A DNA stretch of 64,000 bases from Neobacillus sp. OS1-2 (lineage in GTDB: Bacteria; Bacillota; Bacilli; Bacillales; Cytobacillaceae): positions 434,001 through 498,000 of the forward strand of contig NZ_CP133265.1 in the NCBI RefSeq assembly GCF_030915505.1. The letters run 5' to 3'. Position numbers and translations under genes: made by a program. The notes under the pieces were generated by a model that saw nothing but the letters and a program-made list of their open reading frames with translations, was not told the DNA's origin and did no database searches. Below, piece by piece: positions 35,147 through 45,405 of the stretch. The stretch's first letter is position 1. The number at the start of each line of letters is the position of its first letter.

Positions 35147-36463
35147 TTATTTTTTTTTCTGCTCGATTTTTCTAACCCGTTTTTTTATTTTATCCATTTC
35201 CCATTGCATTTTCTTTTTATAGCCTGGTTTTACTTTCTGGGGCTTCTTTACCAGCGATTTGGCTTTTTTATCAGCCACATCCTCTTTTCTTACTCTTGTT
35301 TTTCGCTTATTTCGTTCATCCGTTTCAACCATTTCGCCATTTTTTAGATCGACGTATTTAAACTGAATTCCAATTTTTTCCAGGCGATTTAATGCATCCT
35401 CATCAGAACTTTCGTAAACCGTGAGAGCAACCCCTGATTTTCCTGCTCTTGCAGTCCTACCTACCCGATGAATATAGAAATCTAAATCAGTTGGAAGTTC
35501 ATAGTTAATAACATGGCTGACTCCCTCAATGTCAATTCCTCTTGAAGCAAGATCAGTAGCGACGATATATTGGTACTCTAAATCTTGAATTTGCTTCATC
35601 ATTTTTTTACGTTCACGTGGATTTAAATCACCATGTACACGGCCAACTTTCAAGCCCTTCTCATTTAAAAAGTAGGCAACTTCTTCAGCCTTCTTTTTTG
35701 TATTCGTAAAAACAATCGCCAAATAGGGATTATAAGTAAGCAAAGCGTCATGAACAAGCTGTTTTTTACTGCGATGCCTCGATGGCAGCAGATAATGATC
35801 TAAATTTTCAGCTGCTTTTTGTTTTGATTCAATCTGTATCGTCTTTGGATTTTCCATATATTTTTTAAGAAAAGGCTTTAGTTTCTCAGGTATTGTGGCA
35901 GAAAAGACTAACATTTGCAGGTTCTCCGGCATCTTTGCCGCTACCTGATCAACATCCTCAATGAATCCCATATCGAGCATCATATCAGCCTCATCCACAA
36001 CCAGAATACTTGATGTATGAACGAAAAGCGCCTTTTCAATCATCAGATCTTTAATTCTACCTGGGGTACCCACAACAATGTGCGGCTGTACCTTCAATTT
36101 TTCAATGGTACGCTGCTTATCCGTTCCACCAATATAACATCTTGTCATGATTGAGCTATCTGGGCTGCAATGCTCGGTAATTTTTATGATTTGTTGATAG
36201 ATTTGTGTTGCTAATTCCCTTGTCGGTGCAGTAATAACGGCTTGAACCTCTTGACGCTTCGGATCAATCTTTTCGAGAATCGGTAACGCATAAGCAAATG
36301 TTTTTCCTGTTCCCGTTTGCGATTGACCAATCGCACTTTCCCCTTTTAATACTAATGGTATCATCCGCTCCTGAATTTCAGTCGGCTTGAAAAATCCAAA
36401 CTGATTCAGGGATTCTATAATAAACGGCTGAAATGTAAAACGTTTAAATTGATTTTCATTCAT
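35147..36463 (-). CDS. cshB: DEAD-box RNA helicase CshB
   Basis: 438 residues. Q motif FKPTEIQERMIP, Walker A SQTGTGKT near 53-60, DEAD (VVDEADMMLDMGF, near 155), SAT and the VHRVGRTARAGK motif near 325 are intact, followed by a Lys-rich tail for RNA contact. Cold-associated RNA remodelling in B. subtilis. RBS AAGGAGCAA. 22 bp upstream of nfo, so probably cotranscribed. Confidence 0.93.
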   Translation of the reverse strand: MNENQFKRFTFQPFIIESLNQFGFFKPTEIQERMIPLVLKGESAIGQSQTGTGKTFAYALPILEKIDPKRQEVQAVITAPTRELATQIYQQIIKITEHCSPDSSIMTRCYIGGTDKQRTIEKLKVQPHIVVGTPGRIKDLMIEKALFVHTSSILVVDEADMMLDMGFIEDVDQVAAKMPENLQMLVFSATIPEKLKPFLKKYMENPKTIQIESKQKAAENLDHYLLPSRHRSKKQLVHDALLTYNPYLAIVFTNTKKKAEEVAYFLNEKGLKVGRVHGDLNPRERKKMMKQIQDLEYQYIVATDLASRGIDIEGVSHVINYELPTDLDFYIHRVGRTARAGKSGVALTVYESSDEDALNRLEKIGIQFKYVDLKNGEMVETDERNKRKTRVRKEDVADKKAKSLVKKPQKVKPGYKKKMQWEMDKIKKRVRKIEQKKK

Positions 36464-36724
36464 ATAATTGCTCCTTATTTTAAAAGTAATATAAATACGA
36501 TGGAGTAGTTTTCTTCCCTTAATTAGAGTGTCGTGCTTTCCATCCTGTAATTATAGTCAAATTTCGCCTAAATAACCAGCTAACTATTCTTTTATTCCCA
36601 TCTTTTACGTTTCCCTCACTTTTTAAAACGAAATTTTATTTTTTCCATGTGTGGAATACCTAAACCAAATTAGGTTGCCTGCATATTTTAAAGTAGGAAG
36701 AAAATGTGAAAGGAGGGCATCCGA

Positions 36725-37414
36725 ATGCTACCAAGACCAAGAATGCCCATGAACGGCGGAATGGGAAGGGGACCCGGTCTTTTCGGAGGAGGAAATCCAA
36801 TGATGGGGCCTGGAGGAAATCCATTTGGCGGAAGAGGTCCGATGATGAGACCGCCGGCTGGACCATTTAGCGGTGGAAACCAAATGATGCGGGCAATGGC
36901 AGGAACCTCACAAATGAACAGAGGCGGCGGGTTACTTTCGAAACTTCTTGGAAGAGGAACTGGGGCCGGCGGATCAGGTGGGCTAATGGGGTTACCTGGA
37001 GCAAGCAGAGCAGCAGGTGGCGGTGGTGGTTTACTACAATCCTTGAGTAACCCGGCCGGATTATCTGGAATTTTAAATAATACCCAAAATGTATTAAAGA
37101 CAGCCCAGTCTATTGGTCCGATGATTCAGCAATATGGTCCAATGGTAAAAAATCTCCCCGCTATGTGGAAAATATATCGCGGCTTCAAAAATGCTTCAAA
37201 AACCACGGATACAGCTTCAGAAGAAACGAGCAAAAAGAAAGAAGCAGTCATGGAAGAATCTTCGAGCATGGAAGAACCAACCCAAATTAGGACATCAAAT
37301 AACACAACGAGCAGAAAGAAAAGTCAAAAACCTCTTTCAGAAAATAGAAAGCAAGTTTCTCAAAAAAGAAGCAAACCTCAAAAGGGAAGTTCCGTACCAA
37401 AAATGTATATATAG
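36725..37414 (+). CDS. yqfQ: VrrA/YqfQ family protein
   Basis: 229 residues in three parts: a Gly/Met/Pro-rich N-terminus with short imperfect repeats (GGGNPMMGPGGNPFGGRGPM, residues about 18-110), a conserved middle (LKTAQSIGPMIQQYGPMVKNLPAMWKIYRG) and a Lys/Ser-rich tail. This is the layout of YqfQ and B. anthracis VrrA, whose repeat number varies between strains. Possibly a spore protein; function unknown. Perfect AAAGGAGG RBS. Confidence 0.85.
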   Translation: MLPRPRMPMNGGMGRGPGLFGGGNPMMGPGGNPFGGRGPMMRPPAGPFSGGNQMMRAMAGTSQMNRGGGLLSKLLGRGTGAGGSGGLMGLPGASRAAGGGGGLLQSLSNPAGLSGILNNTQNVLKTAQSIGPMIQQYGPMVKNLPAMWKIYRGFKNASKTTDTASEETSKKKEAVMEESSSMEEPTQIRTSNNTTSRKKSQKPLSENRKQVSQKRSKPQKGSSVPKMYI

Positions 37415-37417
37415 TTT

Positions 37418-37457
37418 AAAAACCGCTGTGGGAATGAATTGACCCGCAGCGGTTTTT
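37418..37457 (+). terminator. yqfQ terminator
   Basis: AAAACCGCTG-GGG ... CCC-CAGCGGTTTTT hairpin. Confidence 0.8.
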
Positions 37458-37553
37458 GATAAAAGGAAAATTGTATCTTTGTAATATATCTATTAGTTTT
37501 ATATAATAATACATAGTTTAGTAATTCATGTCTTTTTTAGGAGGACTTCATAT

Positions 37554-38501
37554 ATGCAAATTATCAAAATTTCACCACGCGGCTACTGTTATGGGGTTGT
37601 GGATGCAATGGTCATCGCCAGAAATGCAGCATTAGATAAAACGCTGCCTCGTCCAATCTACATTTTAGGTATGATTGTTCATAATAAACATGTTACCGAT
37701 GCCTTTGAAGAAGAGGGAATTATTACTCTTGACGGAAAAAATCGCAAAGATATTCTTGATCAGGTCGATTCAGGTACGGTAATTTTCACTGCCCACGGGA
37801 TTTCCCCTGAGGTACGGGAGCTTGCAAAAACAAAAGGTCTTGTAACAATTGATGCGACATGCCCTGATGTCACACGGACGCATGACTTGATTGAAGAAAA
37901 AACAAAAGAAGGATATCACGTCATTTATATTGGAAAGAAAGGGCATCCAGAGCCGGAGGGCGCTGTCGGGGTAGCTCCAGATATGGTTTATCTTGTTGAA
38001 ACCCCTAGTGATGTCGAAGCCTTAACAATTGAAAGTGACAAACTCATTGTTACCAATCAAACAACTATGAGTCAATGGGATGTTGCTGATACCATGAAAA
38101 AGGTGCAGGAAAAATATCCTCATGTCGAAGTGTATAATGAAATTTGCCATGCCACCCAAATACGTCAAGAAGCAGTTGCCGAGCAAGCTACAGAAGCGGA
38201 TGTAACAATTGTTGTGGGTGATCCGATGAGTAATAACTCCAATCGTTTAGCACAAGTTTCAGAGGAAATTGCTGGAACGAAGGCATATCGTATCGCCGAT
38301 ATTACCGAATTGGAAATTGAGTGGATTAAAGATGCCAAAAATGTTGCAGTAACATCTGGTGCATCCACACCCACTCCAATCACAAAAGAAGTGATTACCT
38401 TCCTTGAACAATTCGATCCAAACAACGTAGCAACATGGGAACGGAGAAAAAAGGTACAACTGAGCAGAATACTACCTAAAGTGAAAAGGGCAGAAGATTA
38501 A
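37554..38501 (+). CDS. ispH: 4-hydroxy-3-methylbut-2-enyl diphosphate reductase
   Basis: 315 residues. Last step of the MEP pathway, HMBPP to IPP and DMAPP. The three [4Fe-4S] cysteines are in GYCYGV (Cys12), DATCPDVT (near 103) and EICHATQ (near 195), with TNQTTMS and the substrate residue [20 protein letters not shown]. Complete and of standard length. Confidence 0.95.
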   Translation: MQIIKISPRGYCYGVVDAMVIARNAALDKTLPRPIYILGMIVHNKHVTDAFEEEGIITLDGKNRKDILDQVDSGTVIFTAHGISPEVRELAKTKGLVTIDATCPDVTRTHDLIEEKTKEGYHVIYIGKKGHPEPEGAVGVAPDMVYLVETPSDVEALTIESDKLIVTNQTTMSQWDVADTMKKVQEKYPHVEVYNEICHATQIRQEAVAEQATEADVTIVVGDPMSNNSNRLAQVSEEIAGTKAYRIADITELEIEWIKDAKNVAVTSGASTPTPITKEVITFLEQFDPNNVATWERRKKVQLSRILPKVKRAED

Positions 38502-38505
38502 TAAC

Positions 38506-38541
38506 AATAGAACCGCTCTCTTAGTGAGAGCGGTTCTATTT
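38506..38541. terminator. Bidirectional terminator between ispH and nif3-like gene
   Basis: Perfect 14-bp stem ATAGAACCGCTCTC / GAGAGCGGTTCTAT around TTAGT. Confidence 0.85.
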
Positions 38542-38544
38542 CAT

Positions 38545-39660
38545 TTACATAAATTGAAATGGATCAGTGTTTACTACAGAAGGGAAAATTTCTACATCAT
38601 ACCCTTTCTCCGAACAAAGTCTTTGTAACACAACGGTAAGCCCCTTTTTCATGACCTTTTCGACATTATGACCCGGATCAATCATGTTTAAGCCCTGCAT
38701 CATCGCGTCGTGAGCAGTGTGATAATAAATATCTCCCGTAACATACACATCTGCCCCTTTATACTTAGCATTCATAAAGTATTTATTGCCATCCCCGCCC
38801 AGCACAGCCACCTTCTTAATCTTAGCGGACAAATCTCCAACGACACGTACCTTGTTAACCTCTAGTGTTGTTTTTACCCTTTCCGCAAATTCGCCAAGAG
38901 TCATTTCATTGACTTTTCCGATTCTGCCAATGCCCAGTGCCTCACCTGTATTATCGAGCGGGTAGACATCATAGGCAACCTCTTCATAAGGATGAGCTTT
39001 TATCATAGCTGTAATGGTCTTCTTTAATAATGGCTCCGGAATAATGGTCTCAATCCGAACTTCATCTACTTCCTCAAGGTTGCCAGCCTGCCCTATGAAA
39101 GGATTTGCTTGATCCCCAGGTAAAAACCTGCCTGTTCCACCAGCCGAAAAAGAACAATGACTGTAATTACCGATAAAACCAGCCCCAGCATTACCAAGAA
39201 CCTGTCTAATCTCTTCTGCGTGGCTAGCAGGAACAAAAACAACTAGTTTCTTAAGCTTTGTTTCATAAGTAGGGACAAGGACCTCTGCATCTTCTAACCC
39301 TAATGCATCTGCTAAAAGATCATTAACCCCGCCCTTTGCTACATCAAGGTTTGTATGTGCTGCATAAACAGCAATATCATGTTTTAATAATTTCTCAATC
39401 ATCCTCCCCTGTACTGAATCAGTCAATACATTTTTAAGAGGGCGATATATGATAGGATGGTGGGCAATGATGAGTTGAACATTCTTTTCAATCGCCTCAT
39501 CAATCACATTTTCGAGGACATCGAGGGCAATCATCATCCGCTCAACCTTTTGATTCAGTCGGCCAATTTGCAGTCCAACCTTGTCGCCTTCCATTGCAAG
39601 TCCTTTTGGCGAAAACTGTTCGAATAGTTGGATGATTTCATGCCCGTTAGGATTCTTCAA
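38545..39660 (-). CDS. yqfO: Nif3-like dinuclear metal centre protein (YqfO)
   Basis: 371 residues. Two NIF3 half-domains with metal ligands IAHHPIIYRPLKN (His pair near 66), AHTNLDVAKGG near 103 and TGDIYYHTAHDAM near 325; a PII-like domain insert (KKLVVFVPASHAEEIRQVLGNAGAG, about 135-230) lies between, as in B. subtilis YqfO. Function unsettled, with GTP cyclohydrolase-like structure. Overlaps trmK by 14 bp. Confidence 0.87.
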   Translation of the reverse strand: MKNPNGHEIIQLFEQFSPKGLAMEGDKVGLQIGRLNQKVERMMIALDVLENVIDEAIEKNVQLIIAHHPIIYRPLKNVLTDSVQGRMIEKLLKHDIAVYAAHTNLDVAKGGVNDLLADALGLEDAEVLVPTYETKLKKLVVFVPASHAEEIRQVLGNAGAGFIGNYSHCSFSAGGTGRFLPGDQANPFIGQAGNLEEVDEVRIETIIPEPLLKKTITAMIKAHPYEEVAYDVYPLDNTGEALGIGRIGKVNEMTLGEFAERVKTTLEVNKVRVVGDLSAKIKKVAVLGGDGNKYFMNAKYKGADVYVTGDIYYHTAHDAMMQGLNMIDPGHNVEKVMKKGLTVVLQRLCSEKGYDVEIFPSVVNTDPFQFM

Positions 39661-40378
39661 TTCGGATTGCCTCCTCTACAAGTCTCATTTTATGTAACAG
39701 CTCCTGTTTCTTTGCAATTGTTTCTGGGGTCTGAACGGCGCCTTCTAGCTGATGATAAATTCGCTGCCAATTTCTCTTCTCATTCATCCATTTTTTCTTA
39801 AATACGGAATGGTTCTCTTTCACAAGGTATGGTCCTAACAATAAGCCTTCTTCTAATCGTTGACCATAAGGTTCCAACGAGTCAAAAGTGTCTCTTCCTT
39901 TTTCCGCCACTAGCACTTCATAGATTTTCCCATCTTCTTCGATCATTTCTTCAGCCACCAGTTTCCAGCAATTATCTACTAACCATTGGCGAATAGAAAT
40001 AGCACTAATATTAGGTTGTAAAATCAGCCTCTTCACAGAACCCAACTTGTCTTTTCCATTTTCTAAAATGCTCGCTATAAGCGCCCCACCCATCCCGGCG
40101 ATCGTTACATATTCTACTTCTCCAGGCTCAACAACCTCAAGTCCATTTCCTAGCCGAACGGAAATGATCTCTGATAATCCTTCCGCTGAGACATTTCCTT
40201 TAGCCGATTGATAGGGACCAACAGCCACCTCTCCGGCTACTGCAAATGAAATACCCGTATTCTTCGCTAAATAACATGGTAAATAAGCATGATCAGATCC
40301 GATATCAACTAATTTTGCATCCTGAGGAACATATTTTGCAACCGTTGCTAACCTGTTTGATAATTTATCAGAATTCAC
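39647..40378 (-). CDS. trmK: tRNA (adenine(22)-N1)-methyltransferase TrmK
   Basis: 243 residues from GTG at 40378; the frame extends to a TTG at 40399 but the family begins at NSDKLSNRL. SAM motif DIGSDHAYLP near 27-36 and TIAGMGG near 92. Methylates A22 of tRNA-Ser and similar tRNAs. Translationally linked to the Nif3-like gene. Confidence 0.9.
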   Translation of the reverse strand: MNSDKLSNRLATVAKYVPQDAKLVDIGSDHAYLPCYLAKNTGISFAVAGEVAVGPYQSAKGNVSAEGLSEIISVRLGNGLEVVEPGEVEYVTIAGMGGALIASILENGKDKLGSVKRLILQPNISAISIRQWLVDNCWKLVAEEMIEEDGKIYEVLVAEKGRDTFDSLEPYGQRLEEGLLLGPYLVKENHSVFKKKWMNEKRNWQRIYHQLEGAVQTPETIAKKQELLHKMRLVEEAIRIEES

Positions 40379-40418
40379 AAGAACACCACACTTTTTCAAC
40401 TTATATATGTACAGTATA

Positions 40419-40450
40419 AAAAAGACCCTTTACAGATGCAAAGGATCTTT
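40419..40450 (-). terminator. cccA region hairpin
   Basis: AAAGACCCTTT / AAAGGATCTTT stem with two mismatched pairs, after cccA on the minus strand and before trmK. Confidence 0.55.
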
Positions 40451-40469
40451 GGATAAAACAATATAACGA

Positions 40470-40835
40470 TTACTTAATTTTTGAAACCCAATCTGCCATT
40501 GCGTCCACTTGTTCTGCTGGTACAAGACCTTTAGGCATTCCGGTTCCTTTACCATTATTAAGAATGTCCTTGACTTCGTCTTTTGATAAACCAGTATTTT
40601 TTAATGAAGGACCCACAACACCTTGGTATTGATCACCATGGCAGCCGATACAAGTAGATTTATAAATATCTTCTGGATTAGATGCGGCAACTTCTGTTTT
40701 CTCGCCGCCTTTTCCTTCGCCATTATCTTTGGCGACTTCCTTCATATCACCAAGGCCTTTGAACGAAAGGATAAATACAAGTACAATACCAAAAACAAAG
40801 ATGACGATGTACGGAATAACCGGATTTTTCTTCAT
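40470..40835 (-). CDS. cccA: Membrane-anchored cytochrome c550
   Basis: 121 residues. N-terminal membrane anchor (about 7-25), Gly/Lys linker, class I cytochrome c domain with CIGCH haem motif (Cys62, Cys65, His66) and GTGMPKGL supplying the axial Met. Carries electrons at the outer face of the membrane. Near sigA as in B. subtilis, but separated from it here by the acyl-CoA dehydrogenase gene. Confidence 0.93.
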   Translation of the reverse strand: MKKNPVIPYIVIFVFGIVLVFILSFKGLGDMKEVAKDNGEGKGGEKTEVAASNPEDIYKSTCIGCHGDQYQGVVGPSLKNTGLSKDEVKDILNNGKGTGMPKGLVPAEQVDAMADWVSKIK

Positions 40836-40963
40836 GATACTACCTCCCTTATGTACGTAAGCTGATAAATAATTATTCGTCTACAAACAACTACTATTTT
40901 ACTTGAAAATCAACAGAAGGAAAAGCCCTAAACTTATTTTATTACTATAATCTTGATAAAAAA

Positions 40964-41003
40964 GAAAAAAGAGGCTCAATTAAGTCTTGTGACAGCCTCT
41001 TTG
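40964..41003 (-). terminator. Acyl-CoA dehydrogenase terminator
   Basis: AAAGAGGCT / AGCCTCTTT stem followed by a T-rich run on the minus strand. Confidence 0.75.
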
Positions 41004-41023
41004 TATCTTTCCCTATTTTTTTA

Positions 41024-42163
41024 TTAACAACCAATTAATCGGGAAATAACCATTCTTTGTACTTCTGATGTTCCCTCCCCAATTTCAAGGAGCTTGGCAT
41101 CACGCATCATTCGCTCGACATGATATTCCTTCATATAGCCGTATCCTCCATGGATTTGGACCGCTTGATCGGTCACTTCCATACATATTTCCGAGGCATA
41201 TAGTTTACACATTGCTGCTTCTTTTGAAAAACTTCTTCCATTATCTTTTAACCAAGCCGCTTTATAAACCATATTCCGCGCCAATTCAATTTTCATCGCC
41301 ATATCCGCCAGTTTAAATTGAATCGCTTGAAAGGAGGAAATCGATTTACCGAATTGCTTCCTTTCCTTTGCATAGGCCAAGGCCTTTTCATAAGCCCCTT
41401 GGGCAATCCCTACAGCCATCGCCCCAATTCCAATACGTCCACCATCAAGTGTAATTAAAAACTGTCTAAAGCCCTCTCCACGCTTTCCTAGAAGGTTTTC
41501 AGCAGGCACTCTTACATCCTCTAGGACAAGTTCCGTTGTATTCGAAGAATGTAAGCCCATTTTTTCATAATTATCAATAACGGTAAAGCCTGATGCGGTG
41601 GTCGGGACGATAATGGCACTAATCTCCTTTTTCCCGTTCCTTTCACCTGTCACAGCTGTTAAGGCTAAATGGCTGGCATAACTGGCATTGGTAATAAAAC
41701 ACTTATTTCCATTGATGACAAACTCTCCATTTTCTTCTATTGCCGTTGTTCTTGTCCCACCTGCATCTGACCCGGCATTCGGTTCCGTTAATCCAAATGC
41801 ACCAAATGAATCGCCCGTACAAATAGGAGTTAAATATTTTTGTTTTTGCTCCTCTGTTCCAAACAGATAAAGTGGTGCCCCACCTAAAGAAATATGGGCT
41901 GAATAGGTGATTCCCGTTGATCCGCATACTCGGCTTAATTCTTCGACAACAATAGCAAAACTAACCGTATCTGCCCCGCCTCCGCCATATTCTTCCGGAA
42001 AAGGGAGCCCCATTATCCCCATTTCTGCCAGTTTCTTAAAGATCTCAACAGGAAATTGGTTTGTTCTATCACGTTCTAAAACACTAGGCGCCACTTCTTC
42101 ATCACTAAACTGGCGTAATGTTCGTCTAATCATTTCTTGTTCAGAAGTTAAATCAAAATTCAT
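41024..42163 (-). CDS. Acyl-CoA dehydrogenase
   Basis: 379 residues from the ATG at 42163, 6-8 bp after GGGGGG; another ATG at 42169 abuts that RBS. FAD motif FGLTEPNAGSD near 125-135, FITNASYA, the catalytic Glu in IGEGTSEVQ near 367, and RIQIHGGYGY-type motif QIHGGYGYM. Likely a short- or branched-chain acyl-CoA enzyme; chain length not decidable. It interrupts the usual cccA-sigA neighbourhood, so it was probably inserted there. Confidence 0.9.
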   Translation of the reverse strand: MNFDLTSEQEMIRRTLRQFSDEEVAPSVLERDRTNQFPVEIFKKLAEMGIMGLPFPEEYGGGGADTVSFAIVVEELSRVCGSTGITYSAHISLGGAPLYLFGTEEQKQKYLTPICTGDSFGAFGLTEPNAGSDAGGTRTTAIEENGEFVINGNKCFITNASYASHLALTAVTGERNGKKEISAIIVPTTASGFTVIDNYEKMGLHSSNTTELVLEDVRVPAENLLGKRGEGFRQFLITLDGGRIGIGAMAVGIAQGAYEKALAYAKERKQFGKSISSFQAIQFKLADMAMKIELARNMVYKAAWLKDNGRSFSKEAAMCKLYASEICMEVTDQAVQIHGGYGYMKEYHVERMMRDAKLLEIGEGTSEVQRMVISRLIGC

Positions 42164-42369
42164 ATTCATCCCCCCAGAGCAACATTGTATACGCTTTCTT
42201 TTCTATTATAAGAGAAATTGTCTAAATTTCACAACATTTAAAAATTTTTAAAATTTCTTCCCCCTAGATCAATTACTCCTAAAAAATTTCAAATGGATAT
42301 TTGCAAAATGAGAGACAATTCAGTAAAATAAAGAAAATACAAGGAGTGAAAGTGCTTACAACATAGGCA

Positions 42370-42408
42370 AAAAAAATAGCCTACTTCTGTAAGAAGTAAA
42401 CTATTTTA
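42370..42408 (-). terminator. sigA terminator
   Basis: AAAATAGTTTACTTC / GAAGTAGGCTATTTT stem followed by T8 on the minus strand, 10 bp after the sigA stop. Ends the dnaG-sigA transcript. Confidence 0.88.
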
Positions 42409-42417
42409 TAGTAAATT

Positions 42418-43551
42418 CTATTCTAAGAAATCTTTTAATCGTTTGCTGCGGCTAGGATGGCGTAACTTACGCAATGCCTTTGCCTCAATCTGGCGGATCC
42501 GCTCACGGGTTACACCAAAAACCTTACCAACCTCTTCTAGAGTGCGAGTTCGGCCATCATCCAATCCAAAACGGAGACGGAGAACATTTTCTTCGCGGTC
42601 TGTTAAAGTATCAAGTACATCCTCGAGCTGTTCTTTTAATAATTCGTAAGCAGCATGCTCTGAAGGCGATGTTGCATCTTGATCCTCAATAAAATCTCCA
42701 AGGTGCGAATCGTCCTCTTCGCCAATAGGTGTTTCAAGTGATACAGGTTCTTGGGCAATTTTTAATATCTCCCTAACCTTATCAGGGGTTAAATCCATAT
42801 CCTCACCAATTTCTTCCGGTGTTGGTTCGCGGCCAAGATCTTGAAGTAGTTGACGCTGAACACGGATTAGCTTATTAATTGTTTCAACCATATGAACAGG
42901 AATCCGAATCGTTCTGGCCTGGTCAGCAATTGCACGAGTGATCGCCTGACGAATCCACCATGTAGCATACGTACTGAATTTAAACCCTTTTCGGTAATCA
43001 AATTTCTCAACCGCTTTAATAAGACCCATATTACCTTCTTGAATAAGATCAAGAAATAGCATTCCACGGCCTACATAGCGTTTTGCAATGCTTACAACTA
43101 GACGAAGGTTGGCTTCGGCGAGACGGCGTTTTGCTTCCTCGTCACCTGCTTCAATCCGGTTTGCCAGCTTAATTTCTTCCTCAGCGGAAAGTAAGTCAAC
43201 CCGGCCAATTTCTTTCAAGTACATGCGAACAGGATCATTAATCTTAACTCCCGGTGGAACGCTAAGATCGTTTAAATCAAATTCTTCATCGTCTTCTTTA
43301 GCTAATTTCTTTACATCTGGATCCTCATCATTATCACCGACTAATTCGATCCCTTGATCACCTAGAAATTCTAGAAACTCATCCATTTGCTCAGATTCTA
43401 ATTCAAAATTAGCTAGCTTTTCCGCAATATCATCATAGGCAAGGACACCGATTTTTTTACCCAGCTCAGTTAACTGGTCTTTTGCTTGTTCAAGGGTTAA
43501 CGTTAATTCGTTTTCAACCTCTTTTGAACGGGCTGATTTTTCAGCAGCCAT
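42418..43551 (-). CDS. sigA: RNA polymerase primary sigma factor
   Basis: 377 residues from the ATG at 43551, with AAGGAGTG about 10 bp upstream. Region 1.1 acidic N-terminus, regions 1.2-2.4 ([36 protein letters not shown], about 160-200), region 3, and region 4.2 helix-turn-helix [20 protein letters not shown] near 340-360. Housekeeping sigma-70 family factor. Follows dnaG by 45 bp, as in the classic macromolecular synthesis operon. Confidence 0.97.
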   Translation of the reverse strand: MAAEKSARSKEVENELTLTLEQAKDQLTELGKKIGVLAYDDIAEKLANFELESEQMDEFLEFLGDQGIELVGDNDEDPDVKKLAKEDDEEFDLNDLSVPPGVKINDPVRMYLKEIGRVDLLSAEEEIKLANRIEAGDEEAKRRLAEANLRLVVSIAKRYVGRGMLFLDLIQEGNMGLIKAVEKFDYRKGFKFSTYATWWIRQAITRAIADQARTIRIPVHMVETINKLIRVQRQLLQDLGREPTPEEIGEDMDLTPDKVREILKIAQEPVSLETPIGEEDDSHLGDFIEDQDATSPSEHAAYELLKEQLEDVLDTLTDREENVLRLRFGLDDGRTRTLEEVGKVFGVTRERIRQIEAKALRKLRHPSRSKRLKDFLE

Positions 43552-43596
43552 AAGGGGGTCCACTCCTTCCAGAATCAAAGACACTAAAAATGGAAT

Positions 43597-45405
43597 TTAA
43601 AGCAATTTACGCAATTGATTAATTTCATTTCCAATTGCGGCAGCCTTACCAAAATCACTTTGTCGCTCCGCTTCTTTTAGTTCCACTTCTTTTTCTTTTA
43701 TCTTTAACAATTTTTGATAATTCAACACCTGTTTGATATAATCAGTTAATTCTTGGTTACTTATCTCATCATTGATTGACATCATTTCAATGTTGGCAAC
43801 CATTCTTCTAAGATTTTCATCTTGAATATAAGTTAAAAATGCACTACTGTCTGGTTCCAAATGATCCTCATAAAAGGCTAACAGATATGTTATTATTGCC
43901 TGATGTTCATCAGTATTAAACGTGTTTCCCGAAAGTAATTCCTGAACCTTATAAGCCACATCACGATTTTTAAGCATGTGGGCTATTAAACACCTTTCAG
44001 CCGTATAATGCTTGGGTTTTAATTCCTCTGCTCGCTTTGCAATGATTAAGGGTTTATGAAAGGTCTCATTTTTCCCATTTGACTTTCTTTTCTCAGCAAA
44101 GAACATCTGCTTTTGCTGTTGCATTAATGCCTCTAACGAAAGTGAAAATTCAGCTGCAAGCTGCCGTAAATAATGGTCCCTTTCAACAGCCTTGTTTAAT
44201 TGGCTAATTTCTTTGAGTATCACTTCGATATAGGCAAGCCGATCTCCTTCATTTTGAAGATTTTTTCCTCTTCGAAAATAGAGAAATTTAAATGCCATCC
44301 AGGTTAAACTTGCTCCAATCACTTCTTTGCGGAATTTATCAGCGCCATTCTTTTTGATATATTCATCAGGATCCTGACCATCCGCCATCATGGCTACCTT
44401 AATTTGAAAACCCGCATTATGCAGATGGTTTCCCGCACGGTAAGCTGCCTCAATTCCCGCCTTATCGGAATCGTAGCAAATCGTCACGGATTGGACGTTT
44501 TGTCGCAAAAGGGCTATATGGTCATCTGTCAAGGATGTCCCCATTGTGGCAATACCATTTTCAACTCCGGATCGATCGGCTGCAATACAATCGGCAAATC
44601 CCTCAAATAACACAGCATGCTGCATTTTTTTTATACTAGGTTTAGCCAAATGATAATTATATAAAATTTTACTTTTATTAAAGATTGCCGTTTCGGGACT
44701 ATTTAAATATTTGGGCTCTTCTGCCCCAAGTGATCTCCCTGAAAAAGCAATCGTATTCCCATGCCGGTCAAAAATAGGAAACATAATTCGATCCCTAAAC
44801 CGATCAAAAAACGTTCCGTCCCTTTCTCGTTTGATAATTAATCCGGCTTTTTCCATCCATTCAGGCGGGTATTCCCTTTTAGAAAGGAATTTACAAACAA
44901 AATCCCATGAATTTAATGAATAACCAATTTGAAACTTATCAATCGATTCCCGGGTAAAACCTCTATTAAGCAAGTACTCTAATGCGTGCTGACCTTCTTT
45001 AGTATTCACCAGTAAATGATGATAAAATTTCCGTAACAGCTCATGAGCATCAAGCATGGATTGAAGCTCACTGGAAATCTTTTTTCCACCTTTAGATGCA
45101 GATAAATTAATTTCAAGGTCGATATTTACCTTCGCCGCAAGTTTAATGGCCGCTTCCTGGAATGAAGTTCCTTCAAGCTCCATTAAAAACGAAAAAACAT
45201 TTCCCCCTGCTCCACAACCAAAACAATGGAATATTTGTTTGTCAGGCGACACTGAAAATGATGGGGTGCTTTCTCCATGAAAAGGACATAACCCGAAGTA
45301 ATTCCGCCCCTGTTTTTTCAGTTGAACATAATCGCTGATTACCTCGACAATATCAACAGTCTGGCGAATTTGGTCAATCTTTTCTTCGGCAATACGGTCT
45401 GCCAT
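43597..45405 (-). CDS. dnaG: DNA primase
   Basis: 602 residues from the ATG at 45405 with GGAGATG; the frame is open further 5' without an RBS. N-terminal zinc finger (CPFHGESTPSFSVS...FHCFGCG, Cys about 40), TOPRIM domain with EGFADCIAADRSG near 262-275 and CYDSDKAG near 305, C-terminal DnaB-binding domain. Makes RNA primers for replication. The upstream gene is not yqxD as in B. subtilis but a noncoding stretch. Confidence 0.96.
   Translation of the reverse strand: MADRIAEEKIDQIRQTVDIVEVISDYVQLKKQGRNYFGLCPFHGESTPSFSVSPDKQIFHCFGCGAGGNVFSFLMELEGTSFQEAAIKLAAKVNIDLEINLSASKGGKKISSELQSMLDAHELLRKFYHHLLVNTKEGQHALEYLLNRGFTRESIDKFQIGYSLNSWDFVCKFLSKREYPPEWMEKAGLIIKRERDGTFFDRFRDRIMFPIFDRHGNTIAFSGRSLGAEEPKYLNSPETAIFNKSKILYNYHLAKPSIKKMQHAVLFEGFADCIAADRSGVENGIATMGTSLTDDHIALLRQNVQSVTICYDSDKAGIEAAYRAGNHLHNAGFQIKVAMMADGQDPDEYIKKNGADKFRKEVIGASLTWMAFKFLYFRRGKNLQNEGDRLAYIEVILKEISQLNKAVERDHYLRQLAAEFSLSLEALMQQQKQMFFAEKRKSNGKNETFHKPLIIAKRAEELKPKHYTAERCLIAHMLKNRDVAYKVQELLSGNTFNTDEHQAIITYLLAFYEDHLEPDSSAFLTYIQDENLRRMVANIEMMSINDEISNQELTDYIKQVLNYQKLLKIKEKEVELKEAERQSDFGKAAAIGNEINQLRKLL

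Noticed and set aside
36464..36724. 260-bp gap between cshB and yqfQ
   Set aside because: Scanned for small genes and structured RNA; only promoter-like AT-rich DNA seen.
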